Shown piece after piece: positions 43,344 through 51,298 of a stretch of 52,033 nt of DNA. The stretch spans positions 1-52,033 of the forward strand of contig NZ_JANYUY010000051.1 in the NCBI RefSeq assembly GCF_025060755.1. Reading direction: 5' to 3'. The notes beneath the pieces are model-generated. The model was given only the letters and a program-made list of their open reading frames with translations. It was not told the origin of the DNA and did not search any database. Position 1 is the stretch's first letter. Each line of letters opens with the position of its first letter. The DNA is from Paenibacillus doosanensis. GTDB taxonomy: Bacteria > Bacillota > Bacilli > Paenibacillales > NBRC-103111. The position numbers and the translations under genes are program-made.

Positions 43344-43382
43344 AATGACAAACATGCCGGCGATGGAACATCCATCGGACGG

Positions 43383-44444
43383 TTACGATTGCTTGCGCAA
43401 ATGCCGCAAAATCGCGTCCGTCATTTCGCGGGTCGTCGCTTGGCCGCCGAGGTCGGCCGTCTTCACCCCGTCGCTGAGCGCAGCTTCGGTCGCGTTCAGA
43501 ATCAGGCCGCCGATCTCCGGATAGCCCATAAAGTCGAGCATCATTTTGCCGGTCCAGATTTGGCCGACCGGATTGCTTATGCCGCGTCCCGCAATGTCGG
43601 GCGCCGAGCCGTGAACCGGCTCGAACATCGACGGGTACTGCCTCTCCACATTCAAATTGGCGGCCGGCGCGATGCCGATGCTGCCCATAATCGCGCCTCC
43701 CAGATCGGTCAATATGTCGCCGAACAGGTTGGAGGCGACAATCACGTCGAACTGATGCGGCTTCATCACAAAGAAGGCGGCCAGCGCATCGATATGGATG
43801 CTGGAGGACGCCGTTGCCGGATAATCCGCTTTCACCGCTTGAAACACATCGTCCCAGAACGGCATGCTGTGCGAGATTCCGTTCGACTTCGTAGCGCTCG
43901 TAACGTGATTGCGCCGGGTTTGAGCCAACTCGAACGCATAGCGCATGGCGCGCTCCGTCGCTTTGCGGGTGAAGACGGCATTCTGAATCGCCATTTGGTC
44001 TTCGCCGCTGTGGATGCGTCCGCCGATCTCGGAATACTCGCCTTCGGAGTTTTCGCGGACGACGATAAGGTCGAAGTCCTTGGGCTCCCTTAGCGGAGAT
44101 TGCAGGCCGCGAAGCAGCTTCGCGGGTCTGACGTTGATCGACTGCTGCATTTCCCGCCGTATTTTGATCAGCAGCCCCCAGAGGGAAATATGGTCCGCCA
44201 CCAGTCCAGGCATGCCGACCGCTCCGAGGAAGATTTGATCGAAGCCGCGCAGCGTCGCAATCCCGTCCTCCGGCATCATGCGGCCGTGCTTCAGGTAATA
44301 TTCGCAATTCCAGGGGAAGTGCGTCCAATCGAACGCCAAGCCTCCGTGAATTTCCGCCGCCGCTTCCAATACTTCGATGGCCGCGGGAACGACCTCTTGT
44401 CCTATTCCGTCGCCGGGAATGACGGCAATATCATAGCGCTTCAT
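43383..44444 (-). CDS. Tartrate dehydrogenase / isopropylmalate-type decarboxylating dehydrogenase
   Basis: A 353-residue NAD(P)-dependent beta-decarboxylating dehydrogenase. 'IAVIPGDGIGQEVVPAAIEVL' opens the fold; 'FDWTHFPWNCEYYLKHGRMMPEDG' and 'QQSINVRPAKLLRG' match the TtuC/tartrate dehydrogenase branch rather than LeuB. The metal-binding region is 'FDVIVASNLFGDILTDLGGAIMGSIGIAP', and 'SAPDIAGRGISNPVGQIW' follows. The ATG at 44444 follows aaaggagg. It may oxidise tartrate, D-malate or similar 2-hydroxy acids. It stands alone with its own terminator; the 290-base region upstream holds only the possible start sites. Confidence 0.85.
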   Translation of the reverse strand: MKRYDIAVIPGDGIGQEVVPAAIEVLEAAAEIHGGLAFDWTHFPWNCEYYLKHGRMMPEDGIATLRGFDQIFLGAVGMPGLVADHISLWGLLIKIRREMQQSINVRPAKLLRGLQSPLREPKDFDLIVVRENSEGEYSEIGGRIHSGEDQMAIQNAVFTRKATERAMRYAFELAQTRRNHVTSATKSNGISHSMPFWDDVFQAVKADYPATASSSIHIDALAAFFVMKPHQFDVIVASNLFGDILTDLGGAIMGSIGIAPAANLNVERQYPSMFEPVHGSAPDIAGRGISNPVGQIWTGKMMLDFMGYPEIGGLILNATEAALSDGVKTADLGGQATTREMTDAILRHLRKQS

Positions 44445-44734
44445 TGAATGGATAGGCCTCCTTTTTCCATAAACGATGGAGTGATGCGATAGTAACAGGA
44501 TTGTCCTCTACAACGTATTCTCTCTTGCCGCGTCGCTCTCCTGCCGCTTTTGGATTTTATCTGCTTTGACCCAGGCAAGCCGAGCCAAATTATCCCCTCC
44601 TTCAAGTTCCCATTTGGGCTTTCATTCCATATAGTAATATATCGCCGCGGCGGCGGCACATCAGGCACAGCCGTCTCATTTCGGATAAATTTTGCAGTCG
44701 GTTTATTTTAATTGAAAATAAGGAGTGACTTTCG

Positions 44735-45184
44735 TTGCAAACAAGGCAAGCTACCATCCCCGTCCCTTCCCGCTGGGGAATTAACGCTTACGCGGGCAGC
44801 AGACCGGTCATTTGGGGAACGCTCGTGATCAGCTCGGTCGACGCTAACGGCAGATTAACGGGTTCTATTAATTTTCGCGGCACCCCTATTCCCGTTCAAG
44901 GGCATTGGAACGAACGCAGCCGGCAAATCCGCTTCGACTCTCCATACGCCCATTTTACCGGGACTTTGAGCGTTTTCGACGACCCGTCCATCCGGATACG
45001 CCATTTGGTATTGAACGGCACCCTGCTCATGAAGTCTCCGTCCATCCAAGCCGGAGAGCACGGCACATGGATCGCCACGACCCAACTCTGTCTGCCTCAA
45101 GCATATCAAGGCCAGCCCGCCACTGCCGGGATGCCGCCTGTCGGAGTGTTCGTCACCGCCGATTTTACCAGTAACCCTTGTTAA
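44735..45184 (+). CDS. Unknown beta-rich protein, possible small beta-barrel
   Basis: A 149-residue protein with TTG start at 44735 behind aaggagtg. It has no signal peptide. The sequence is dominated by alternating hydrophobic strands with turns, for example 'GTLVISSVDANGRLTGSINFRGT', then 'FTGTLSVFDD', 'LVLNGTLLM' and 'GTWIATTQ'. The spacing of 'GxxxxxxxxxxGxLTGxxxxxG' recalls meander barrels such as avidin or lipocalin-like folds, but no family is recognised and biotin-type ligand residues are not evident. A hairpin (45187-45205) follows the stop directly. The gene is probably monocistronic. Confidence 0.6.
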   Translation: MQTRQATIPVPSRWGINAYAGSRPVIWGTLVISSVDANGRLTGSINFRGTPIPVQGHWNERSRQIRFDSPYAHFTGTLSVFDDPSIRIRHLVLNGTLLMKSPSIQAGEHGTWIATTQLCLPQAYQGQPATAGMPPVGVFVTADFTSNPC

Positions 45185-45186
45185 TA

Positions 45187-45347
45187 GAAGGCGCTGAACG
45201 CCTTCCGCTCGCTGTTGTCCCCCGATTTCTTGCATGACGATGGACCCGTGAAACGGTTGAAATCCGGGGGCAAAGGCGATCGCCCCGCTCCGAGCGCTTT
45301 TGCGGAAATCCGTGAATGAGATAGCAAGCGGTGCGTTCACGGGTTTC
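45187..45347. other. Two hairpins between the unknown gene and the sugar importer
   Basis: Hairpin 1 (45187-45205) is gaaggcg/cgccttc. Hairpin 2 (45305-45347) has a 12-bp stem gaaatccgtgaa/ttcacgggtttc with one G-T pair and a 19-base loop. Neither has a T-run. They may end the upstream transcript or fold in a leader; no known riboswitch is recognised. The remainder to 45472 holds the cre-like site and ribosome site. Confidence 0.4.
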
Positions 45348-45435
45348 CCCATCGTTATAGCTTATGGATTTCGGATTCACTCATAAAAATAGATTTGCCG
45401 CTTATACTCTTAATACAAGGAATGCAAGACTTATT

Positions 45436-45449
45436 TGTAAGCGCTTAAC
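45436..45449 (+). promoter_or_regulatory. cre-like site before the third sugar importer
   Basis: tgtaagcgcttaac contains the core palindrome taagcgctta and fits the CcpA consensus on its left side but not at the final CA. It lies 23 bases before the lipoprotein ATG, a position where CcpA could block transcription. Confidence 0.4.
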
Positions 45450-45472
45450 ATTATGTAAGGGAGGTTATTTCT

Positions 45473-46789
45473 ATGTTTAAACTGCACCGAAGCGCCGCCG
45501 CTCTGTCCCTGTCGTTGATCGTCCCCGCATCCTTATTGGCAGCCTGCAGCGCAGGCGAGTCGAGCGAGCCCAAGGTCGACCCCGGCGGAACAAGCGGCAA
45601 AATCGAGCTGCGCATCGCCTGGTGGGGCTCCCAGGACCGGCACGACCGGACGCTCAAGGTCATTGACATGTACGAGCAGCAGCATCCGAACATTAAGATT
45701 TCCCCGGAGTTTATCGCCTGGGACGGCTATTGGGATAAACTGGCAACGCAGGCGGCGGGCAAAAGCCTTCCCGATATTATTCAACAGGATTACAAGTACA
45801 TTACCGAATATGTCGGACGGAACTTACTCGTCGATTTGGACCCTTACGTCAAATCGAATACGATCGATTTAAGCGACGCGGACCCGCTGCATACGGACGG
45901 CGGCAAAATCAACAACAAGCTGTACGCGGTCAACCTGGGAACGAACTCGCTCGCTCTCGCTTACGATCCGGCCATGTTCGCCGAAGCCGGAGTGCCGGAG
46001 CTGAAGCCGGGCTACACATGGGACGATTTGGCCAATACGGCTAGGCAGCTTAAGGCCAAGCTGGGCAAGGACGTATACGGCATGCCGAACTTCAACGGGA
46101 TGGACCCGTTCAAGCATTTGCTTCGGGAGAAGGGCCTATGGATCTACAACGAGAAGGGCGACGGTCTCGGGTATCCGGACGATCAGGTGCTGGTCGATTA
46201 CTTCAAATATTTCGACACGCTGCTGAAGGACGGCATCGTTCCTACTCCGCAGGTCACTCAGGATATCAAAGGATTGGAAGACGAATTAATCGTACATAAA
46301 AAATCTCCTCTACTCTTCTTCAACAGCAACCAGGTCGTAGCGCTGCAAAAGGCGGCGAACCGGCCGTTGAAACTGACGGTGCTGCCGAGTCTGGAGGGCG
46401 GAAAAGCCGGTCACTTCCTGAAGCCTTCGCAGTTTTTCTCCATTACGACCCATTCCAAGCATCCGGAAGAGGCCGCCAAATTCATTAACTACTTTACCAA
46501 CGATTTGCAGGCCAACGAGGTTCTCGGAGCGGAGCGCGGAGTGCCGATTTCTTCCAAGGTACGCGAGCATCTCGGCAAGTCCATGGGCGAAGGGGCCAAA
46601 GAAATGTTCGATTATATCGATCTGGTGCAAAAATATTCCAGGGAAATCGATCCCCCCGATCCCGAAGGAGCAACCAAAATCGAGGCTCTCTTCAAGCGCA
46701 TTCAAGAAGCCGTCAACTACGGCCAGCTGACGCCGGAGCAGGCGGCCAAGCAATTCCGCGAGGAAGGCACGAAGGAACTGAAGAAATGA
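45473..46789 (+). CDS. Sugar-binding lipoprotein of importer 3
   Basis: A 438-residue solute-binding lipoprotein of family 1. Signal peptide to the lipobox 'LLAAC' (Cys about 24). 'ELRIAWWGSQDRHDRTLKVIDMYEQQHPNIKISPEFI' is the conserved N-lobe start, and 'SQFFSITTHSKHPEEAAKFINYF' the C-lobe hinge region. The ATG at 45473 follows gggaggt. It is the first gene of a three-gene operon with two permeases and has a cre-like site upstream. The ligand is unidentified, probably a mono- or oligosaccharide. Confidence 0.9.
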   Translation: MFKLHRSAAALSLSLIVPASLLAACSAGESSEPKVDPGGTSGKIELRIAWWGSQDRHDRTLKVIDMYEQQHPNIKISPEFIAWDGYWDKLATQAAGKSLPDIIQQDYKYITEYVGRNLLVDLDPYVKSNTIDLSDADPLHTDGGKINNKLYAVNLGTNSLALAYDPAMFAEAGVPELKPGYTWDDLANTARQLKAKLGKDVYGMPNFNGMDPFKHLLREKGLWIYNEKGDGLGYPDDQVLVDYFKYFDTLLKDGIVPTPQVTQDIKGLEDELIVHKKSPLLFFNSNQVVALQKAANRPLKLTVLPSLEGGKAGHFLKPSQFFSITTHSKHPEEAAKFINYFTNDLQANEVLGAERGVPISSKVREHLGKSMGEGAKEMFDYIDLVQKYSREIDPPDPEGATKIEALFKRIQEAVNYGQLTPEQAAKQFREEGTKELKK

Positions 46790-46798
46790 ACCGTTTCG

Positions 46799-46831
46799 GC
46801 GCCGTCTTGCCCTTGAACGGACGGACGGCGC
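46799..46831 (+). promoter_or_regulatory. Intercistronic stem-loop, lipoprotein to permease
   Basis: gcgccgtc/gacggcgc forms an 8-bp stem in the 69-base gap. Such hairpins often stabilise the lipoprotein message relative to the permease genes. Confidence 0.45.
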
Positions 46832-46858
46832 ACATTGTGCACGGGAGGTGCCAAAGCC

Positions 46859-47773
46859 ATGAACGATCGGGCGCAAACCAGGCTGCTCAAAAACTTGAAA
46901 CGCAATGCGATCGCCTATTCTTTTATCGCCCCTTGGCTAATAGGCTTTCTGGCTTTTACGATCGGACCGATGATCGCTTCTCTCTACTTATCGTTTACCA
47001 AGTACGATATGCTCTCGGAAGCCCGCTGGATCGGCATGGACAATTATGTGAACCTGTTCAGCGACGACGCCCGGTTTCTGCAGTCGATCAAGGTCACGTT
47101 TCTGTTCGTCTTCATCTCCGTTCCGCTGAAGCTGATCTTCGCCCTGTTTATCGCCATTCTGTTCAGCGGAAAGCATAAGGGAACCGGATTTTACCGGACG
47201 GTCTATTATATTCCTTCCATTATCGGGGGCAGCGTGGCCGTGGCCGTCATGTGGAAGCAGCTGTTCGGTCTGAAGGGAGCGGTGAACGGCATCCTGGCGC
47301 TCGTCGGCATCACCGGTACGAACTGGGTCGCGAGTCCCGACTTTGCCTTGTCGACGCTCATTTTGCTCGTCATTTGGCAATTCGGCTCGCCGATGCTGAT
47401 TTTTCTCGCAGGATTAAAGCAGATTCCGAGCGAGCTGTACGAGGCCGCGGCCGTCGATGGGGCGAGCTATATCCAGCGGTTGTTCAAAATTACGCTGCCG
47501 ATGCTGACTCCCGTCATCTTCTTCAATCTGGTCATGCAAATGATCGGCGGATTTATGACATTCACCCAGAGCTTTCTCGTTACGGCCGGCGGACCGCTCG
47601 ACAAAACGTTGTTCTATGCGGTCTACTTGTACCAAAGGGCGTTCGCTCATTTCGAGATGGGCTACGCTTCGGCTATGGCATGGATATTGCTTGTCATCGT
47701 CGCCGTCTTTACCGCTTTAATATTCAAATCTTCATCCGCTTGGGTGTACTACGAATCGGAAGGAGGCAAATAA
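46859..47773 (+). CDS. ABC sugar importer 3, first permease
   Basis: A 304-residue CUT1 permease with six helices. The ATG at 46859 ('MNDRAQTRLLKN') follows gggaggtg; eight upstream codons in frame are not used. The EAA loop is 'PSELYEAAAVDGASYIQRLFKITLPMLTP'. It overlaps nothing and is followed directly by the second permease with no gap. The opening 'AYSFIAPWLIGFLAFTIGPMIASLYLSF' is typical of LacF/UgpA-like proteins. Confidence 0.9.
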   Translation: MNDRAQTRLLKNLKRNAIAYSFIAPWLIGFLAFTIGPMIASLYLSFTKYDMLSEARWIGMDNYVNLFSDDARFLQSIKVTFLFVFISVPLKLIFALFIAILFSGKHKGTGFYRTVYYIPSIIGGSVAVAVMWKQLFGLKGAVNGILALVGITGTNWVASPDFALSTLILLVIWQFGSPMLIFLAGLKQIPSELYEAAAVDGASYIQRLFKITLPMLTPVIFFNLVMQMIGGFMTFTQSFLVTAGGPLDKTLFYAVYLYQRAFAHFEMGYASAMAWILLVIVAVFTALIFKSSSAWVYYESEGGK

Positions 47774-48619
47774 ATGGCCGCCCGCAGCCGAAGCAGAAGC
47801 ATCGTCTACCATTTGTTCGTGTCCGTATTAGGCTTGTTTATGATCTATCCGATTCTTTGGACGCTCGCCAGCTCGCTAAAGCCCGAGCATGAAATTTTCA
47901 TCAAAGCCTCCTCACTGATTCCGTCCACTCTGGAATGGAGCAACTATGCCAAGGGCTGGAAGGGCTTCGGCACGATCGGGTTCAGCATATTTTTCCGCAA
48001 TTCGGCGTTCGTCACCGTCATGGTCGTCATCGGAACCTTGTTCTCGTCCACGCTCGTCGCCTTCGGCTTCGCCCGGATGAAGTTCAAGCTGCGCACGGCG
48101 CTGTTCGCCTGCCTGATGATCACGATGATGCTGCCCCACCAAGTGACGTTGATCCCGCAGTATATTTTGTTTCAGAAGCTCGGCTGGGTCAATACGTATT
48201 ACCCGCTGATCGTCCCGGCTTTTATCGGAGGAAGCCCGTTCTTCATCTTCCTGCTCATCCAGTTTATCCGCGGGATACCGCGAGAGCTCGACGAATCGGC
48301 CGTGATGGACGGCTGCAGCCCGTACGGCATTTTTCTGCGCATTGTCCTTCCCTTGTGCGCCCCGGCGCTGGTGACCGTAGCCATCTTCTGCTTTTATTGG
48401 ACCTGGGACGACTTTCTCGGCCCGCTCATTTATTTGAACGATGTTAAAAAGCATACCGTCTCGCTCGGACTGAGAATGTTCGCCGATCCGTCGTCCGTAA
48501 CCGCCTGGGGACCGATGTTTTCCATGTCCGTGCTTTCCTTGCTTCCTCAGTTTCTCGTATTCTTATTTTTCCAAAAATATATCGTGGAAGGCATTGCGAC
48601 TACGGGAATCAAAGGCTGA
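47774..48619 (+). CDS. ABC sugar importer 3, second permease
   Basis: A 281-residue CUT1 permease. The ATG at 47774 follows ggaaggagg in the end of the preceding gene. Six helices, with an EAA loop 'PRELDESAVMDGCSPYGIFLRIVLPLCAP'; the end '...QKYIVEGIATTGIKG' is the MalG/LacG-type C-terminus. It completes a lipoprotein-permease-permease importer that lacks its own ATPase, as do the other two in this window. Confidence 0.9.
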   Translation: MAARSRSRSIVYHLFVSVLGLFMIYPILWTLASSLKPEHEIFIKASSLIPSTLEWSNYAKGWKGFGTIGFSIFFRNSAFVTVMVVIGTLFSSTLVAFGFARMKFKLRTALFACLMITMMLPHQVTLIPQYILFQKLGWVNTYYPLIVPAFIGGSPFFIFLLIQFIRGIPRELDESAVMDGCSPYGIFLRIVLPLCAPALVTVAIFCFYWTWDDFLGPLIYLNDVKKHTVSLGLRMFADPSSVTAWGPMFSMSVLSLLPQFLVFLFFQKYIVEGIATTGIKG

Positions 48620-48641
48620 GGCCGGTTCCCGCGAACGGCAA

Positions 48642-48678
48642 ATAGACCCTGTGTCGGATTTCTTCCGGCAGGGTCTAT
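48642..48678 (+). terminator. Terminator of importer-3 operon
   Basis: A 10-bp perfect stem (atagaccctg/cagggtctat) directly after the second permease. The T-run is weak. Confidence 0.6.
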
Positions 48679-48750
48679 CGCTTATTCGCACCGTTTATAG
48701 GTATCACCTTCACCTTCTCTCGCCCGGATAAGCCTACGCTTCGCTTGCCG

Positions 48751-49047
48751 TCAGCCTACCAGCTGCAGCGCTTTCTCCATAGCCCCCGTAGCGCCGAAGC
48801 CGTCGTGGTAGTCGATCTTCTTGCCCTTCTTCTCGGCCAGCTCCCGAACCGCCCACATCGACGTATGCTTGATTGCGCCCTTCAAAATAATGATGACATC
48901 GGCCTTATTAATGATGCGCTGAAAATAACTTTCTACGGAACCGCCGCCGGTTTTGCCGTCATGATGCTCCACAATCAATCCGCGCTTCTCTCCAATTTTC
49001 TTAAACGTATCGGTCTGGCTTCCGCCTATGATCGCAACCGTCTTCAT
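48751..49047 (-). CDS. DUF2325 family protein
   Basis: A 98-residue protein of the DUF2325 family, ATG at 49047 after ggaggga. 'MKTVAIIGGSQTDTFKKIGEKRGLIVEHHDG' and 'ADVIIILKGAIKHTSMWAVRELAEKKGKKIDYHDGFGATGA' match the family, a small Rossmann-like fold of unknown function. Some relatives are fused to or neighbour DNA- or metal-related proteins. It has its own promoter (TTGACA, 16 bases, TACAAT on the minus strand). Confidence 0.85.
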   Translation of the reverse strand: MKTVAIIGGSQTDTFKKIGEKRGLIVEHHDGKTGGGSVESYFQRIINKADVIIILKGAIKHTSMWAVRELAEKKGKKIDYHDGFGATGAMEKALQLVG

Positions 49048-49113
49048 GAATAATCCCTCCATTGGTTTAACGCCTGTAAACGACTGACGGACATTCGATT
49101 TTTATGTACTTTC

Positions 49114-49141
49114 ATTGTATATTTTTATATGATAATGTCAA
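49114..49141 (-). promoter_or_regulatory. Sigma-A-type promoter of the DUF2325 gene
   Basis: TTGACA (49141-49136) and TACAAT (49119-49114) on the minus strand are separated by 16 bases, about 65 bases from the ATG. Confidence 0.7.
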
Positions 49142-49263
49142 TAGGTTTACTTGGTTTTTATAAGAAAAACCGTCGTCTTCTTCATAGAATAATCTTACAA
49201 TAGAGGGACAAGCGATAGGTTACTCATACAAATTCCGTTGTTAGCGATAAAATAGACAAATAG

Positions 49264-49293
49264 AACCCGGCATTCTTTCATGTCCGGGTTTTT
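49264..49293 (+). terminator. Orphan rho-independent terminator
   Basis: The stem aacccgg/ccgggtt with a 13-base loop and TTTTT tail. No plus-strand gene lies upstream within about 600 bases, so it may end a small RNA or leader transcript. Confidence 0.7.
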
Positions 49294-49337
49294 CCGATTG
49301 CTATTTTTCCTGACGTTCCATAGTTTCCTTGCAGATG

Positions 49338-49367
49338 TTGACAATGATAATCAGTATCAAATATGAT
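49338..49367 (+). promoter_or_regulatory. Promoter overlapped by a Fur box
   Basis: TTGACA (49338-49343) and tatgat (49362-49367) are 18 bases apart. The 19-base gacaatgataatcagtatc (49340-49358) matches the Fur consensus GATAATGATAATCATTATC at 17 of 19 positions and covers the spacer, so iron repression of the lipoprotein gene downstream is expected. Confidence 0.85.
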
Positions 49368-49431
49368 AAAACATCAAGATATTAACTTCTGCCGCCATAA
49401 AGGCGGCAAAACCATTCAGGAGGATTTCGTC

Positions 49432-50382
49432 ATGTTTGATCATAACAGAACCAAGAAAATCTCGCCGTGGATCAAAGGCGGCTTCGTTCTATGCGCCGCC
49501 GCTTTGCTGTTTGCCGGATGCGGCGGCGGCAACAACGAACAGCCGAAGGCGGAGACTACGGTTAAGGACAGCATGGGACATGAAATGAGCATCCCTGCCG
49601 CTCCCCAGCGCATTATCGCCAGCTATCTGGAAGACCCGCTGCTTGCCCTCGGGATGAAGCCGGTGGCCCAATGGTCGGTGAAGCAAAATAGCGTTCAGGA
49701 CTATTTGCAATCCCGGCTGGACGGAGTGCCGACGATTCCTTCGACCTTGCCGCCCGAGACGGTGCTGAGCTTCAATCCGGATTTGATGATCATCGGTCCC
49801 GAATCCGCCGTTCAGAACGGCCTGTACGAGCAATATTCCAAAATCGTCCCGACCTATGTTCTGGGAACGGACACGATTAACGATTACCGGAAAACCTTGC
49901 TGAAAATGGGCGATTTATTAAATAAGAAGGAAGCGGCCGAGCAAGCGCTCAAGGAGTATGACCAAAAGGTTCAGAAGACAAAAGAGCAGCTGAAAACTGC
50001 TATCGGAGATAAAAAGGTTGCTATCCTGTGGGTAACCGGCAAAGGCTTCTATGTGGTGAACGGCAAAGTAGCCAGCGGCGCTGTCGTATACGGCGATCTC
50101 GGGCTGCAGCCTCCGAATATATTGGCCGTGCTTCCCGAGGCTACGGCCAATTGGACGTCGATTTCTTTGGAGAAGCTCGCGCAGCTGGACGCCGATCTGA
50201 TCTTTCTCGTCAACAACGATTCGGGTCAGGCAAACCATCTGACAGACCCGTTGTGGAGCGGCATTCCGGCTGTAAAGTCCGGCCGCGTTTATGAGATGGA
50301 TTTCAAGAGCAGTTGGCTGTATAATGGCGTCATCGCCGGGGAACGGGTCATGGACGATATTTTGCAAGCCGTCGCCAAGTAA
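49432..50382 (+). CDS. Iron-siderophore-type binding lipoprotein (FhuD/FecB-like)
   Basis: A 316-residue type III (helical-backbone) binding lipoprotein. The ATG at 49432 follows caggagga; the signal is 'GGFVLCAAALLFAGC' with Cys about residue 27. 'VKDSMGHEMSIPAAPQRIIASYLEDPLLALGMKPV' is the conserved first lobe, then a long connecting helix ('KKEAAEQALKEYDQKVQKTKEQL') and 'DLIFLVNNDSGQ'. Expression should be iron-repressed through the overlapping Fur box. No FecCD-type permease or ATPase follows, which is unusual; it may share another system's channel. The next gene is a TauE/SafE-family exporter. Confidence 0.88.
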   Translation: MFDHNRTKKISPWIKGGFVLCAAALLFAGCGGGNNEQPKAETTVKDSMGHEMSIPAAPQRIIASYLEDPLLALGMKPVAQWSVKQNSVQDYLQSRLDGVPTIPSTLPPETVLSFNPDLMIIGPESAVQNGLYEQYSKIVPTYVLGTDTINDYRKTLLKMGDLLNKKEAAEQALKEYDQKVQKTKEQLKTAIGDKKVAILWVTGKGFYVVNGKVASGAVVYGDLGLQPPNILAVLPEATANWTSISLEKLAQLDADLIFLVNNDSGQANHLTDPLWSGIPAVKSGRVYEMDFKSSWLYNGVIAGERVMDDILQAVAK

Positions 50383-50440
50383 GCCCGATCTCCGGCCGAG
50401 CACTTATCGAAATCGTACAAGTTAGCGGGAGTGGTCGCTG

Positions 50441-51166
50441 TTGGAAGCTTATCTCTTCGTGCTGCTCGTCGGGGCCGCAGCGGGCGTCGTCAGCAGCATC
50501 GTCGGCACGGGGTCCTCTATTATGCTTTTGCCCGTGCTCGTATTCGCCTTCGGCCCCAAACAGGCCGTGCCGATCATGGCGGTTGCCGCCGTCATGGCCA
50601 ACCTGTCCAGGGTTGCGGCCTGGTGGCGTGAAGTGAACTGGAAAGCATTTGCCGCCTACTCGCTCACGGGAATTCCTGCGGCCGCCTGGGGAGCGCGCAC
50701 GCTGCTGGTGCTGCCTGCCCATATGGCGGACATCGGGCTTGGTTTGTTTTTTCTGCTCATGATTCCGGTCAGACGCTGGCTGCAGGCCAAGCAATTCCAC
50801 ATTCGCCTATGGCAGCTCTCCGTCGCGGGAGCCGTCATCGGCTTCCTGACGGGCATCGTTCTCTCGACCGGACCTCTCAGCGTGCCGGCCTTTACGGCTT
50901 ATGGGCTTGTGAAGGGAGCGTTTCTATCGACGGAGGCTGCCAGCTCGCTTGCGCTCTACATAAGCAAGGTCGTCATCTTTCGGGAGCTTGGGGCGCTGCC
51001 GGCGGAAGCGTTAGTCCAGGGGCTTATCGTCGGATGTTCGCTGATGTTCGGCACCTTCGTCGGAAAAGCCGTCGTTCAGCGCATGAGCGTCCGCAGCTTT
51101 CAGTACATGCTGGACGGGCTGCTGCTCTGTTCGGGCCTGTCGATGCTTTGGGCCGCCATCTCGTGA
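50441..51166 (+). CDS. TauE/SafE-family membrane permease
   Basis: A 241-residue protein with about seven or eight helices of the TauE/SafE/YfcA family: 'LLVGAAAGVVSSIVGTGSSIMLLPVLVFAFGPKQAVPIMAVAAVMANLSRV' holds the conserved 'GxGSG/GTGSS' region, and a second half-repeat includes 'GFLTGIVLSTGPLSVPAFTAYGLVKGAFLSTEA'. The TTG at 50441 follows gggagtgg. The family exports sulfite, sulfoacetate, sulfolactate and other anions. It lies 58 bases behind the Fur-controlled lipoprotein with no terminator between, so co-transcription is likely, and its substrate may be linked to iron or sulfur stress (inference). Confidence 0.85.
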   Translation: MEAYLFVLLVGAAAGVVSSIVGTGSSIMLLPVLVFAFGPKQAVPIMAVAAVMANLSRVAAWWREVNWKAFAAYSLTGIPAAAWGARTLLVLPAHMADIGLGLFFLLMIPVRRWLQAKQFHIRLWQLSVAGAVIGFLTGIVLSTGPLSVPAFTAYGLVKGAFLSTEAASSLALYISKVVIFRELGALPAEALVQGLIVGCSLMFGTFVGKAVVQRMSVRSFQYMLDGLLLCSGLSMLWAAIS

Positions 51167-51298
51167 ATCTCGTAAATCTCTTGAGATCAGCTGCTATCGA
51201 TGTCTTAGACTTCTTCGAAACTGAAACATTTTGATCGGCAGGATCGTTTGATAAGATGCATAGACCATAAACATATTCGGAGAAGGAGAAATCATCTC

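Larger units (their letters stand above)
49048..49431. other. 384-base intergenic region with two promoters and an orphan terminator
   Basis: It holds the minus-strand DUF2325 promoter (49114-49141), a short ggttttt/aaaaacc hairpin (49153-49171), the orphan plus-strand terminator (49264-49293) and the Fur-box promoter (49338-49367). No open frame with a ribosome site was found. Confidence 0.6.

Noticed and set aside
44508-44588. 26-codon frame (TTG at 44588, ribosome site ggagggg) upstream of the tartrate-dehydrogenase-like gene
   Set aside because: The ribosome site is good, but the product is short and polar with no further support. It might be a leader peptide but I do not list it as a gene.
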